Of a stretch of 64,000 nucleotides of DNA, positions 35,137-44,041 are shown piece by piece. Numbering within the stretch: the stretch's first letter is position 1; each line of letters starts with the position of its first letter. The DNA is from Clostridiales bacterium 1_7_47FAA (GTDB lineage: Bacteria > Bacillota > Clostridia > Lachnospirales > Lachnospiraceae). The position numbers were made by a program, and so were the translations under genes. The DNA lies in assembly GCA_000155435.1 (NCBI GenBank), contig DS990260.1:154606-218605 (forward strand), given 5' to 3'. The notes under the pieces were generated by a model. That model ran no database searches, had not been told where the DNA came from, and saw only the letters and a list, made by a program, of their open reading frames with translations.

Positions 35137-35454
35137 ATGATTTTTCAAATGGCAAGCACATCAGCTTATGATGAGAATGAAGTTCAAGTATCTATTGTTG
35201 CTGAAAAAGGAGAAACAATTAGAAGTGGAGACATTATTACAATCCCAATGAATGACCATACTTTTGAACAACGTAAGATTACGGCTATGTATAGAGATAG
35301 AAAAAAGTGGGAAAAAGGCAAATGCTTATTCTCCGAAATAAAGGAAGGTGAATGGGCGGTATGTATAATTCATAATATTCATTCAGGAAATATTCATACA
35401 ATCAGTTCTCCTTATGATGAAGAATTGTTAAAAGATGGATGGGTATGTGGTTAA
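35137..35454 (+). CDS. Hypothetical small protein
   Basis: 105 residues, beta-rich, starting MIFQMASTSAYDENEVQVSI. No family recognised. The ATG at 35137 follows TTGAGGTG. It is the last gene of the plus-strand unit; its 3' end abuts the SSB remnant. Confidence 0.6.
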   Translation: MIFQMASTSAYDENEVQVSIVAEKGETIRSGDIITIPMNDHTFEQRKITAMYRDRKKWEKGKCLFSEIKEGEWAVCIIHNIHSGNIHTISSPYDEELLKDGWVCG

Positions 35455-35470
35455 TGCCAACAATTCAAGT

Positions 35471-35649
35471 TTATTGGACTGTTATCTTGCCAATTTCATG
35501 GCCTACCAGCGTTTCATAGCGCTGCGTCTTCCCGTCGGGTCCCTCCCTGCGCGTAGTCTGGACCATCCCATTATCGCGGGGACGGAATTTACGGATCACG
35601 CTGCCAACCAGCTTTACCTTGCTGATGGTCTCTTCTTCTGCTTGTTTGA
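35471..35649 (-). pseudogene. Internally deleted SSB-like gene (backbone copy 2)
   Basis: In one frame it joins the N-terminal KVKLVGSVIRKFRPRDNGMV to the C-terminal QTTRREGPDGKTQRYETLVG, omitting most of both OB folds; the first 12 codons are also gone. The joints fall in GACCATCCC and GCGC-TGGTCTGGA, sequences present twice in the intact gene at 45711-46400. Its C-terminus (HEIGKITVQ) is probably the original one. Confidence 0.85.
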
Positions 35650-35650
35650 A

Positions 35651-35681
35651 AATTGAAAAGGCCCCGGATTACACCGAAGCC
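35651..35681 (-). terminator. Terminator of the 35727-36068 cassette
   Basis: GGCTTCGG-TGTAAT-CCGGGGCC followed by TTTTCAATTTTC on the minus strand. The same sequence recurs at 46470-46496. Confidence 0.75.
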
Positions 35682-35726
35682 ATGTTATTACTTATATTAA
35701 ATTTCACACGCTAAAGAATGGCATGA

Positions 35727-36068
35727 TTACCATTTGAAACTTGATATCCTGTCCAAATCATCATCGTAGTATCGTTTGCTTTTAATTTTTCCATCCACTT
35801 TGATTGCATAAAAACAGCAATTTCGCTTAAAATGCCAGCCAATGCCACAAACAACTCCTATCATATCGGGATGATTACTGGGAGAAACCTGTTCCCCATA
35901 AATATGTTTGGGCGGCTCTGGTAATTCCCGGATATGTTTAATGTCCGGACTGCAGGCAGTTTTAGGCAACGTAATTACCACTTTACCGTTTTCATCTGTT
36001 TCGTATTGGATAACCTTTTGAAATAATCCATCTTGTATGACTTCACTGTCAAGGCATATCCCCCACAT
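35727..36068 (-). CDS. Hypothetical immunity-like protein
   Basis: 113 residues starting MWGICLDSEVIQDGLFQKVI and containing LPEPPKHIYGEQVSPSNHP and FYAIKVDGKIKSKRYYDDDL. It belongs to a small conserved family I recall from immunity-gene clusters but cannot name with certainty. A much longer frame continues upstream to 36797, but that part is only the reverse side of the backbone remnant; AGGAGGAAGCCTGT places the start at 36068. It is driven by minus-type promoter copy 4. Confidence 0.75.
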   Translation of the reverse strand: MWGICLDSEVIQDGLFQKVIQYETDENGKVVITLPKTACSPDIKHIRELPEPPKHIYGEQVSPSNHPDMIGVVCGIGWHFKRNCCFYAIKVDGKIKSKRYYDDDLDRISSFKW

Positions 36069-36117
36069 ACAGGCTTCCTCCTGAATACTTTTCTTCTGTA
36101 AAAATCCAACTAAACAA

Positions 36118-36146
36118 AGTATAGCAAAGAAGCCTTTGAAAATGAA
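36118..36146 (-). promoter_or_regulatory. Conserved minus-type array promoter, copy 4
   Basis: TTCATT, 17 bp, TATACT on the minus strand. Confidence 0.75.
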
Positions 36147-36210
36147 GTAAAATTCTCCAGTTAAGCAGAAAGCCCCAGCATCAGTCAAGGCTTCCATAAA
36201 AATCAGAATG

Positions 36211-36936
36211 TAATAATATTTGCCTCGCCGCTCGCGGCCGACGCCTTTGCCGTCCAGATTATCCAGCATGAGGATGAGGAACATCTGGTGGACCTGGTGG
36301 AAGCCATCTGCGAGGGCGACTGGGATTCCGTGGGGAACATGCTCATGGACAGCTACTTTGACAAAATCGAAGCCCAGCTCTCCCCTATTGAACATGTGGC
36401 GGATTATCTGAGCAACATCTTCCATGGGTTTAACGTCACCCTTGCCCAAATCGGCGAATCCTATGCTGGCCAGGATGTGGACCGCTTTGAGGCGGAACCC
36501 CAGGACATTGAAATACCCGAAGCAGATAATGCGGTTGACCGGCATATCAACGATGCGGCACCGGACATCCAAACCGGCCTGGATATGGAAACGGATGATT
36601 TTGATATGGATATGAAGCTTTCCTCCCAGGTTGAGAGCCCACGGGACTTCTTCGCAGACGTGGAAGGCATCACAGCCGGGGCTGAATCCGCCACCACGGC
36701 CGAGGAGCTGGAAGCCTCCTGGGGTCATCAAACGCCGTTCGCGCGAAGAGCCCAAACCTAAGCGCCCCAGGATAACCTGCAGGAAGCTGCACAGCAAAAT
36801 CCACAGGCAGGAAGGAGAACCCTTTTCCGAGTTCCGCTGCCATGAGACCTCCCAGGACCATACGGATACGGTTGCAAAGGCTATGGGCAGCCAGGACGAC
36901 TCCTACAGCTATATAGCCAACCATACACAAACATAA
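36211..36936 (+). pseudogene. Composite remnant of the backbone (copy 2): Rad50-like end fused to the long acidic gene
   Basis: The segment begins with the tail of the Rad50-like gene (antisense), jumps near 36267 into the sequence of 53860 onward (EEHLVDLVEAICEGDWDSVG), lacks a 132-bp in-frame block present at 53992-54124, jumps again near 36712 into 54565, and ends with the tail of the 54455-54798 gene (SQDDSYSYIANHTQT). Joints fall at GGAAC, CCTGA and GGAAGC, each present at both parent sites. The plus frame 36288-36761 is therefore a fusion product, unlikely to be functional. Confidence 0.85.
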
Positions 36937-36937
36937 A

Positions 36938-36985
36938 GCTACAGGCTGCTCTCCTATCGACCAGAAGGCAGCCTGTAGTTATTTA
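36938..36985 (+). terminator. Conserved array terminator, copy 2
   Basis: AGCTACAGGCTGC...GCAGCCTGTAGTT followed by ATTTA; the compensating GTAG/CTAC change keeps the stem paired. Confidence 0.85.
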
Positions 36986-37026
36986 CATCGCCACTGTCAA
37001 AGTCTTTGTCCTGTGATGGGATGACA

Positions 37027-37055
37027 TGGACGAAATATCTGTATTATGGTAAAAT
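37027..37055 (+). promoter_or_regulatory. Conserved plus-type array promoter, copy 5
   Basis: TGGACG, 17 bp, TAAAAT. The following about 90-nt leader is nearly identical to that after copy 8 (54890). Confidence 0.82.
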
Positions 37056-37156
37056 GATATTGCTATAAGAACCGGTTTCTGATGGTTCAAAACGAAATCG
37101 ACATCATTATGTTGGATACACACCAGCACGAATCGGAAGTTGATGGAGGGAAAACA

Positions 37157-37597
37157 ATGTTTACAAATGAAATACTGTCTACCTGCGAAAAAGCTTGCGC
37201 AGACGATTTGTCAGAACTTGAAGAGGTATACGGTTTCAAATTCCCTAATGAAATGAAATTGTTTTATCTTCAATATAATGGCGGTAATCTGAAGCGAAGG
37301 GAAGTTTGCCTGCAAAAGGAGGATTGGAAAAGCAGCACAAGTTTCCATAAATTCTATACGGTAAAGGGCGAATTTGAAAACATATTAAAAGAAGTCTATT
37401 TTGAAGATTGGTGGATAAAATGGTTGATTCCATTTGGACACGATGATGGCGGAGAACACTTCTGCTTTAGCACCAGGGATTGTGATTATGGCAGTATCTA
37501 CTATTTTGTAAGCGAGTGTATTGATGATGAAAACCCAGAGAACGCATTAGTAAAAGTGGGCGGGAATCTTATCGAATTTATTAACAATATGAAATAG
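37157..37597 (+). CDS. SMI1/KNR4 (SUKH-1) family immunity protein
   Basis: 146 residues with the SUKH pattern: ADDLSELEEVYGFKFPNEMK, LFYLQYNGGNL, WLIPFGHDDGGEHFCFSTRD, and a C-terminal FINNMK helix. SUKH proteins neutralise diverse polymorphic-toxin nucleases and other effectors. The ATG at 37157 follows GATGGAGGG; upstream ATGs lie in the conserved leader. It is the first gene after promoter copy 5. Confidence 0.88.
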   Translation: MFTNEILSTCEKACADDLSELEEVYGFKFPNEMKLFYLQYNGGNLKRREVCLQKEDWKSSTSFHKFYTVKGEFENILKEVYFEDWWIKWLIPFGHDDGGEHFCFSTRDCDYGSIYYFVSECIDDENPENALVKVGGNLIEFINNMK

Positions 37598-37634
37598 AAA
37601 ATATAAGCAATCGGAATTTGACGGAGGCTTCATT

Positions 37635-37964
37635 GTGTTAGAAACTTTTGATAAAATGGGTTATGAAGAATGGGACAAACAAGGATTTGTAACACCTAAA
37701 GACTTTTTACTTGATGAGAATAACAAATTGCACGAAGCGATAGATGTATTTTACATTGCCGGAGGGTACGACTTCTTTAAGGTTATAAATCCGGCAAAAT
37801 ATGCTTCAAACTGGTTGGACTTTGTTGGAAACCTATATTCTGAAATTGCAGATGGAAAATACAAACCAGACGGTAAATATCATAAAAATCCACTAACAGA
37901 AAAACAGAGAAATTCACTTATTGAACAAGGCGTGCCGGAAATATTTACAACTGATATAGAATAA
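37635..37964 (+). CDS. Hypothetical immunity-like protein
   Basis: 109 residues with start GTG behind ACGGAGG: LETFDKMGYEEWDKQGFVTP, VFYIAGGYDFFKVINPA. Not recognised. It is preceded by the AATCGGAATTTGA half-element and followed by a full intercassette element. Confidence 0.65.
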   Translation: MLETFDKMGYEEWDKQGFVTPKDFLLDENNKLHEAIDVFYIAGGYDFFKVINPAKYASNWLDFVGNLYSEIADGKYKPDGKYHKNPLTEKQRNSLIEQGVPEIFTTDIE

Positions 37965-37965
37965 A

Positions 37966-38013
37966 TTCCGGTTTGTATCAGTAGGTTGAACAGAGCGAAG
38001 AAATCAGGATTTG
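37966..38013 (+). repeat. Intercassette element
   Basis: TTCCGGTTTGTATCAGTAGG, then TTGAACAGAGCGAAGAAATC, then AGGATTTG. Begins right after a stop codon. Confidence 0.7.
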
Positions 38014-38037
38014 TTAAATAGAAAATGGAGTGATTAT

Positions 38038-38868
38038 ATGAAAGAGGGCTTTTATTGTTATAGAAACAATATATACTACGGTTCTTACGATGAGAAGCAA
38101 GTTTCAGGACGGGTGCGTATTTCAATGATTTCAACGAACAAATCAGAACGGATTCGGACAAATCATCCGATATCCGAAGATGACTGGGCCGTCCGGTTAT
38201 GGGACAATCACAGCCTGCTTGAACCGGAGTATGCGGATTTGCAGGAAATGTTCTTGAAAATGAGGGCGTTCATGAACCTCAGCACAGACCAGGAGGTTGA
38301 TATTTCTGCTGTGGAGAATCGGCTTGATATTTCTTTTCCCAGGGAACTAAAGCAAGTCTATCAGGCCATTCAGAACCAGGAGGAGTATTTTACAAGCACG
38401 GAACATTTCCTGCCCCTGGATGAAATTTATGTGGAGCAGGGAATCATCGTCTTCTTCAAAAAGAAACGGACGCCCATTGCAGGTTATGATATAGAGAATG
38501 GATGCCTTGCAGAGTACTACAAAAAAGATTGGCATATAGAAAGGGGCGGAATCTGCTGTTATCAGTTCTGTGCGGGCAGAATGCTAACAATCGCCATTGA
38601 GAATAAGCCCGTTTTCAAAAAGGGACGATGTAAGGGTAAATTTGTGACAACACTCAACATTGAACAGGAATTAGAAAATTTCTGCAATGAGAATTATCAC
38701 CTTTTGTCAGAGTTCCATGTGTATGGGATTGCCGTGATGTATTCAGACAATGGGCTTATCGCCTGGATTCGGAGCAATGGATTTTATGCGGATATCCATG
38801 CAGGGGCAATGGATGAGGCCCAGCTGGAAGCACTTGCTGAACATCTGGGCGCTATGGAGTGGAAATAA
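38038..38868 (+). CDS. SMI1/KNR4-like (SUKH) protein with N-terminal extension
   Basis: 276 residues. The first 85 form an unrecognised domain; then VDISAVENRLDISFPRELKQ and VYQAIQNQEEYFTSTEHFLP match the SUKH core, with a GYDIENG loop. Likely an immunity protein. The ATG at 38038 follows AAATGGAG. It is followed by a 180-bp gap with no gene. Confidence 0.75.
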   Translation: MKEGFYCYRNNIYYGSYDEKQVSGRVRISMISTNKSERIRTNHPISEDDWAVRLWDNHSLLEPEYADLQEMFLKMRAFMNLSTDQEVDISAVENRLDISFPRELKQVYQAIQNQEEYFTSTEHFLPLDEIYVEQGIIVFFKKKRTPIAGYDIENGCLAEYYKKDWHIERGGICCYQFCAGRMLTIAIENKPVFKKGRCKGKFVTTLNIEQELENFCNENYHLLSEFHVYGIAVMYSDNGLIAWIRSNGFYADIHAGAMDEAQLEALAEHLGAMEWK

Positions 38869-39051
38869 AAATGATTGTGTCGGTTCCGCCATCATGGTGT
38901 CTGAGGAATGAGCCCACAGGCATAAGGAATATATAACAAAAGTCTGCCTGGATTTGATTAATGACAAAGGATACAAATTATGTTGAGGATATCGGTTACA
39001 TTTTTAACAGCTTGAATTGCATGAGAACCCGGAATTGAAAGGATAGACAGT

Positions 39052-39432
39052 ATGATTACAACAAAAAAATTTCCACTAAACCGTTTCAATTTTTCAAATC
39101 TCATTGAACAGATTAGAACAGACGTGTTGATACCAAATATAATTACTGATAGTGAAACAGGAATAGAATTTTATGGTGCGGATACCATTTCAAAAAAAGC
39201 ACTGATAGATTTGCTTGAAAATTTTAATATGATTGATAACCTTGCTCAACAAGACAACAGACATGAATATGAAAAGCACACACAACTTGATATTAAAAAT
39301 TTTCAATTTGAACCGTCATGGGTAGAGATTACTCCTAACAATATTACCGTTGGATATGTTGGCATTTATATCAACTCTGATTTCAGTTTAACCTTTTCAA
39401 AAATCAACGATGGATGGGTTTTGATAAAATAA
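39052..39432 (+). CDS. Hypothetical immunity-like protein
   Basis: 126 residues, AT-rich, starting MITTKKFPLNRFNFSNLIEQ, with alternating short helices and strands. Not recognised. GAAAGGA precedes the start, together with the CCGGAATTGA half-element. Confidence 0.6.
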   Translation: MITTKKFPLNRFNFSNLIEQIRTDVLIPNIITDSETGIEFYGADTISKKALIDLLENFNMIDNLAQQDNRHEYEKHTQLDIKNFQFEPSWVEITPNNITVGYVGIYINSDFSLTFSKINDGWVLIK

Positions 39433-39508
39433 CAATGCAACAGAGATTGCTTGAAGCGCAGGGATGTGCGGAAGCAGTTTTTGGAATTCATCCTGAAAAG
39501 GGGGCTGA

Positions 39509-39832
39509 ATTACACTGGAAAATGCCATCCACGCCTGTGAAACGCTGCCGTAGGGAAGACCCCGGCGCATTGAGGTCTCGGCGGTGTCTTCCCCTATGTT
39601 CTGTGCCGATTTTGCCAACACCTGTGACGGGACTGTGGTATTTGACAGCGACGGCCTCCCCTCCTCCTCCGAGCCGGAGCACGGCGTGGGCACCCGCAGC
39701 ATGGCCGCCTTTTTCACAAAGCACAATGCGGTATACCAGTACAGCGTGACGGAAGACGGGATGTTCCGGCTCCGGTTTCTTATTAACCGCTCCCATGAAC
39801 AGGATGGAGGGGCGTCTGGCGTGAAGACATAA
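39509..39832 (+). pseudogene. C-terminal fragment of a GHKL-type sensor histidine kinase
   Basis: ITLENAIHACETLP is the N box (Asn-containing) of GHKL ATP-binding domains and EPEHGVGTRSMAAFFTKHNA the G box. Between them a TAG stop interrupts the frame, and everything upstream of the ATPase domain is missing. The fragment is GC-rich, unlike its neighbours, and is joined on the left to a piece resembling the 33310 gene (CAACAGAGATTGCTT). A stranded fragment from outside the array. Confidence 0.75.
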
Positions 39833-39866
39833 AAGTTCAATAGGGATTTGTGGGAGGAAGTTTAAG

Positions 39867-40394
39867 TTGACAAAATCATACATAGTTATTCAAATTATAG
39901 GCTTCATTGGAGCCATATTGTTCTTTGTATCGTTCCAGTGCCGAAACAATAAAACATTATTCCGATTTCAATTTCTATCTTACTTGTTATATACAATTCA
40001 TTTACTTCTTTTAGGAGCTATAACTGGGGGAGTAAGTTATATTATAAACGCCATTCGTTCATTTTGCTTAAGCAGCAGGTGGGACTTTGGCAGAAGCCAA
40101 AAAATGTGCATAATTCTCTGCTTTATGCAGGTTGCTGCCTTGATATTTACCTGGGTCGGATGGATTAGTATATTACCTGTTGCAGCAAATATAGCAGTTA
40201 CCATTGGAGCATATACTTATAATGCGAGAACAATACGGTTGGTGACTATGCTAATTAATTCACCACTTTGGATTATTTATAATATTATTGTTGGAACGTG
40301 GGCGGGAATAATTGATGAAGCGGTAAGCGAAATTTCCATCGGAATTTCTATTGCCAGGTATGGCTGGAAAAATCTCGGAAGTGAACAGGAATAA
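39867..40394 (+). CDS. YgjV family inner-membrane protein
   Basis: 175 residues with about five TMs: IGFIGAILFFVSFQCRNNKT, LSYLLYTIHLLLLGAITGG, NAIRSFCLSSR, INSPLWIIYNIIVG. This matches the YgjV/Imp family of small membrane proteins of unknown function. Start TTG behind GGGAGGAAG. It is the last gene before terminator copy 3. Confidence 0.82.
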   Translation: MTKSYIVIQIIGFIGAILFFVSFQCRNNKTLFRFQFLSYLLYTIHLLLLGAITGGVSYIINAIRSFCLSSRWDFGRSQKMCIILCFMQVAALIFTWVGWISILPVAANIAVTIGAYTYNARTIRLVTMLINSPLWIIYNIIVGTWAGIIDEAVSEISIGISIARYGWKNLGSEQE

Positions 40395-40441
40395 ATTCCC
40401 ATTTATCGGGCTGATAAGTCGGGAATCATGGGTCCCAGATA

Positions 40442-40489
40442 AAACAACAGGCTGCTCTTCCACCAACCAGAGGGCAGCCTGTTGTTTTT
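40442..40489 (+). terminator. Conserved array terminator, copy 3
   Basis: AACAACAGGCTGC...GCAGCCTGTTGTT with TTTTC following. Confidence 0.9.
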
Positions 40490-40533
40490 CTTCATCCCCC
40501 GCCCTGCGGCAGGTAAAAGTGTGATTGGTAACA

Positions 40534-40562
40534 TAGACGGATTTACCGTATTATGGTAGAAT
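40534..40562 (+). promoter_or_regulatory. Conserved plus-type array promoter, copy 6
   Basis: TAGACG, 17 bp, TAGAAT with extended -10. Leader matches copy 2. Confidence 0.82.
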
Positions 40563-40658
40563 ATTTGTTATAGAAACAGCTTCGCAACAAAGTATCTGGC
40601 ACTTTGGGGCAGACTTGAATAAATGGAATAGAAGTCGGTATTTTTTGAGGTATATGCC

Positions 40659-41096
40659 ATGGAACTGATAAAAGAAGAAAAACCAGCTGAGCAGGAATGG
40701 CAATGGTGTCTTGTCGGCAATATCGTTGGGGAGCATATATCTGGGGAAAGCCACGAATTAAAGTATGGGAATAAACAGTTCCGTCCACATGCAAAGGTAT
40801 ATATAAATCTAATCTATGCTGGAATGGGCCATGAAAGCATACTTGTCTTGGGTATTCCCAGACATTCCTCCAGATACATAGAAATTGTAATCGCAAGAAA
40901 GTATGTAGAGAACTTCCGTCTGCAAAAAGTTTTCAAACCAGTCGTATTAAAACAAATGAACCAGTCGAAATGGAATTGGTGGGGAAATACCGATTCAGCC
41001 CGAGACCGCTTGATTCAGTTTCTTGAATGGATAAATCCAGGCGAAGCAGAAAAAGCAAAAAGTAAGTATATAAAACCTGGCTTACCAGAATGCTGA
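40659..41096 (+). CDS. Hypothetical immunity-like protein
   Basis: 145 residues: EWQWCLVGNIVGEHISGESH, YINLIYAGMGHESILVLGIP, WNWWGNTDSARDRLIQFLEW. Not recognised by me; size and context fit an immunity protein. TGAGGT precedes the ATG. First gene after promoter copy 6. Confidence 0.68.
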   Translation: MELIKEEKPAEQEWQWCLVGNIVGEHISGESHELKYGNKQFRPHAKVYINLIYAGMGHESILVLGIPRHSSRYIEIVIARKYVENFRLQKVFKPVVLKQMNQSKWNWWGNTDSARDRLIQFLEWINPGEAEKAKSKYIKPGLPEC

Positions 41097-41197
41097 ACCG
41101 GACCTCGGCCTTATAGCTGGATGGCTGGTTAAATGTTTCCAACGGTTATGCAGAACTGTTTGATAAGGTTAGCTTAACTTTATGGGGGTAAAACAGT

Positions 41198-41734
41198 ATG
41201 CTATCACAGAACACAAAAGAATCTGTAAAAGAGAGACGCATCTTCCGATATACCCTGGCTGATGCATGGGAATATACAATATCACAAGTGGATGTGATGG
41301 AAGGTGTGGAAAAAGGAAATGTTCGATGCCTATATTTTAATACGCCCGGGATGCATGCTGACACAAACGTTGATTCCCTTATCATTACGATTAGCCAAAA
41401 CTATATAGACATGATTAAGAACGCCATGCTCTCCCACTTGGATGTCTGCAGATACAAGGAAATTGAATTTCCGATGGTGCTGGACGGGTTCATCAATACG
41501 TTTGAATTTGCGCCCAAGGAATCCTTTTCCAACATAATTACTGTTTTCAACATTTTCGCATTCAGGGATGCGGCTAATGTGGGCATAGTGGGTAATCCGC
41601 CATATAAAGGGAAAGAGGTTCTGAAATTGTATGATGATATTTCTAAAATACTGTCGGATAATGGAGTGGACCAAAAATATCTGTCGTTGGATTACCAACT
41701 GCCGCGACGACCAGAGGAGAGATTGAAGAAATAG
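41198..41734 (+). CDS. Hypothetical protein
   Basis: 178 residues: RRIFRYTLADAWEYTISQVD, NFAPKESFSNIITVF-type central strands and a Pro-rich basic end. No family recognised. GGGGG precedes the ATG. Second gene of the unit ended by terminator copy 4. Confidence 0.65.
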   Translation: MLSQNTKESVKERRIFRYTLADAWEYTISQVDVMEGVEKGNVRCLYFNTPGMHADTNVDSLIITISQNYIDMIKNAMLSHLDVCRYKEIEFPMVLDGFINTFEFAPKESFSNIITVFNIFAFRDAANVGIVGNPPYKGKEVLKLYDDISKILSDNGVDQKYLSLDYQLPRRPEERLKK

Positions 41735-41832
41735 AATATGGAAAAAATCTGATAAATTTAAAAACTCATTCCTTACTTCGTATAAGCATTGACTGGCAGG
41801 ATAGGTGCAACCCCCTGCTGGAAAGCCGGATA

Positions 41833-41880
41833 AAACAACAGGCTGCTCTCCTATCAACCAGAGGGCAGCCTGTATTTTTT
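41833..41880 (+). terminator. Conserved array terminator, copy 4
   Basis: AACAGGCTGC...GCAGCCTGT followed by ATTTTTTC. Confidence 0.9.
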
Positions 41881-41925
41881 CTTCATCCCCTGCCCTGTGG
41901 CAGATAAAAAGTGTGGATAATGACA

Positions 41926-41960
41926 TGGACGGCTTTTCCGTATTATAATTGTAAGATAAT
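41926..41960 (+). promoter_or_regulatory. Decayed plus-type array promoter, copy 7
   Basis: TGGACG and CCGTATTAT are intact but GGTAGAAT is replaced by AATTGTAAGATAAT, destroying the standard -10 spacing. Confidence 0.6.
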
Positions 41961-42066
41961 TTTAACTTTCTTCGTACCATATTTCTCCATTTTATATCTT
42001 ATAATAAAGTATACTAACCGCATGTTTTGATGTTACTATAATTAATGCAAAACAGGGGGGCTTTTG

Positions 42067-42138
42067 ATGAAAATTAAATACTTTATAGCAGGTGTGGCCG
42101 TATATTTCTTTTTTTGTTTGCTTAAGGTTATATTATAG
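42067..42138 (+). CDS. Possible 23-residue membrane peptide
   Basis: MKIKYFIAGVAVYFFFCLLK-VIL behind AGGGGGG. One hydrophobic helix. Could be a real membrane peptide or chance. Confidence 0.35.
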   Translation: MKIKYFIAGVAVYFFFCLLKVIL

Positions 42139-42173
42139 CCACAAATCAAACATGCTAAGGTACATTTCTGTAA

Positions 42174-42452
42174 TCAAATGCACTATCAAAAACGTTAAAC
42201 ATAAGCGCCTATGAAAATGAAACGCTGGTGGGCTGCCTGCGGATTCTTTCAGATGACTATTTCTTTGGAACTATTACAGAACTGCTTGTTCTTCCTGAAT
42301 ATCAGAAACAGGGAATCGGCAGCAAACTCCTCCAACTTGCCAAAGACAATACACCGACCTTGCTATATTTTGGCGCACAACCAGATGCGGAACAATTTTA
42401 CGAAAAAAATGGATGCCACAAGAGCCTACAGTCCTACCAAATAGAAAAATAG
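42174..42452 (+). pseudogene. 5'-truncated GNAT acetyltransferase
   Basis: The frame reads LNISAYENETLVGCLRILSD, LLVLPEYQKQGIGSKLLQLA and FGAQPDAEQFYEKNGCHKSL, the C-terminal two thirds of a typical GNAT with its acetyl-CoA loop. An in-frame TAA at 42171 and the missing N-terminus indicate a remnant. A plausible internal start at 42228 lacks a good ribosome binding site. Confidence 0.78.
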
Positions 42453-42522
42453 CGATAGTTATTTAGTTTTCTGTTTACTGTGAAGTTACCCGAAGGACAA
42501 ATTGGGCATTGAGGAGGGAAAG

Positions 42523-42870
42523 ATGAAAAGAAAATCTTTTATCTGTACAATCATAAGCATATTCGTAATGATTAGTTTGATAATACTTTTGAGTCTTTTT
42601 GTTATAGGAGAACCGATTGATGGAAAACAACTATACTGCACTACTTCCCTGAACGGACAAACTTTAAAATTACGAGTAGAGCCTGTAGAGTCAGGCGTTG
42701 CGCTTCGAGGCTGGAAATTCAGGAAAGATAATAATATTTTATATATCAGCGCAAGAAAAGTATTGGTATCCCCACTCTTTCATGAAGGAACTTACGAAAC
42801 ATCGATTGATTTAGAGCCGATTGAAAGTGTTATGGTTGGTGGTCAAACAATTTGGTCATATGCAGATTAA
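42523..42870 (+). CDS. Hypothetical membrane-anchored or secreted protein
   Basis: 115 residues: basic MKRKSFICT, TM (IISIFVMISLIILLSLFVIG), then about 80 extracellular residues rich in strands (CTTSLNGQTLKLRVEP). The start at 42523 follows GAGGAGGG. Unknown function; extracytoplasmic immunity protein is one option. Confidence 0.65.
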   Translation: MKRKSFICTIISIFVMISLIILLSLFVIGEPIDGKQLYCTTSLNGQTLKLRVEPVESGVALRGWKFRKDNNILYISARKVLVSPLFHEGTYETSIDLEPIESVMVGGQTIWSYAD

Positions 42871-42997
42871 ACCGTAGAAGGATGGAAAAATATGAATGGA
42901 TTCCCAATGACTATACCGGACGTGATTAGGAATAGCCTCATGAAATAGTTTGACAACGTGGGTACAAAACCTACATCATAGAAAAAAGGAGAGTTTT

Positions 42998-43189
42998 ATG
43001 AAGCGATTTATGCTACTTGCACTTATGAAAGCACTTGTCCTTACAGTAGGAACCGGTTTTTTATATGTTCTATATGGTTTAATATTTGAAAATCATTTTG
43101 AAATAAACTTAAAAATTGAAATAATACTTTTCCTGGTAATATTCTTTGTTAGCTTAATTGAATATGTATGGAAAAACCGAAAGAAGTAA
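42998..43189 (+). CDS. Small two-TM membrane protein
   Basis: 63 residues with two hydrophobic segments (LLALMKALVLTVGTGFLYVL and IEIILFLVIFFVSLIEYVW) and a basic end. AAAAGGAG precedes the start. It lies 30 bp before the CPBP protease gene. Confidence 0.65.
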   Translation: MKRFMLLALMKALVLTVGTGFLYVLYGLIFENHFEINLKIEIILFLVIFFVSLIEYVWKNRKK

Positions 43190-43219
43190 CGTTATGCCAC
43201 AACGTTAGGAAGTGAATTC

Positions 43220-44005
43220 ATGATAGACAAAAAGATTGCAGGTCAATTTACTGTAGTAACATTCGTCCTTGCTTATGCAACAGCAGGTATATTGATTTTC
43301 TTTGGACAGTTTGGTTATAGAGTCTATAACTTTACAAACACATTTAAGCAGTTTGCAGCGAATATTCCTTTTGCCATCTACATTCTGTCGCCAGCGATTG
43401 CTTCTTACTTTGTTCTCAAGAAAAATAAAAGAATCACTTGCCTTATAGAATGGCTTAAAAATGTATTTTATGTGAAAAACAACTGCTTTCCCTATTTATT
43501 TATTGTATTAGGGTTAGTGATGTATTTTGACATACACCTTGTTGTTTCGGACCATGCATTAACAGAGTTTCCATTTTATATATTTTTACTTTCTTTGCCG
43601 GGCAATCTTATTATCGGCGGTTTAGAAGAATCGGGCTGGATGTATGTATTACAACCACTGCTTGATAAAAAGTACGGATATATTCTGTCATCTGTTTTTA
43701 CCGGGGTCATTTGGATTTTTTGGCATATTCCTCTTTTCTTTATCCCTGGGACAAATCATGAATATGGGCTAATTAATTTTGGGATGTTTGCTGTTCAGTG
43801 TATAGCTTTGCGATTTTTCTTTGGAGCAGTCTACAAAGTATCAGGGAAAAGCTGCATATTTATGTGTGTGCTGTTTCACACAATGTTTAATGCAGCATCC
43901 ACTATCTTTGGAACGATAACGATGAACTGGACGGGTACGATTGTTGCAAATGCCGCGATTATTTTTGTTTCTATTACAACCATTAAGATATTATCGGACG
44001 GTTAA
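43220..44005 (+). CDS. CPBP family intramembrane glutamic endopeptidase
   Basis: 261 residues with about eight TMs. The Abi/CPBP motifs are complete: EESGWMYVLQP (EExxxR-like Glu pair), FWHIPLF and HTMFNA, giving the two Glu and two His expected of the active site. In Gram-positives such proteases give bacteriocin self-immunity or process membrane proteins, which suits the array. Followed directly by an intercassette element. Confidence 0.88.
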   Translation: MIDKKIAGQFTVVTFVLAYATAGILIFFGQFGYRVYNFTNTFKQFAANIPFAIYILSPAIASYFVLKKNKRITCLIEWLKNVFYVKNNCFPYLFIVLGLVMYFDIHLVVSDHALTEFPFYIFLLSLPGNLIIGGLEESGWMYVLQPLLDKKYGYILSSVFTGVIWIFWHIPLFFIPGTNHEYGLINFGMFAVQCIALRFFFGAVYKVSGKSCIFMCVLFHTMFNAASTIFGTITMNWTGTIVANAAIIFVSITTIKILSDG

Positions 44006-44032
44006 ACAGAGCAAAAAACGGAATTTGAAAGG
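43991..44032 (+). repeat. Intercassette element
   Basis: TTATCGGACGGTTAAACAG, then AGCAAAAAACGGAATTTGAA, AGG. It overlaps the last codons of the CPBP gene and ends at the next ribosome binding site. Confidence 0.72.
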
Positions 44033-44041
44033 ATTACCACT

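Larger units (their letters stand above)
41735..42066. other. Spacer holding a terminator and a decayed promoter
   Basis: It contains a block shared with 33700-33750 (AAAGCCGGATAAA region), terminator copy 4 and promoter copy 7 with its -10 disrupted. No further gene. Confidence 0.6.

Noticed and set aside
35727-36797. A 356-residue minus-strand frame
   Set aside because: Only its last 113 residues form a real gene with a ribosome binding site at 36068; the rest is the reverse side of the duplicated backbone remnant.
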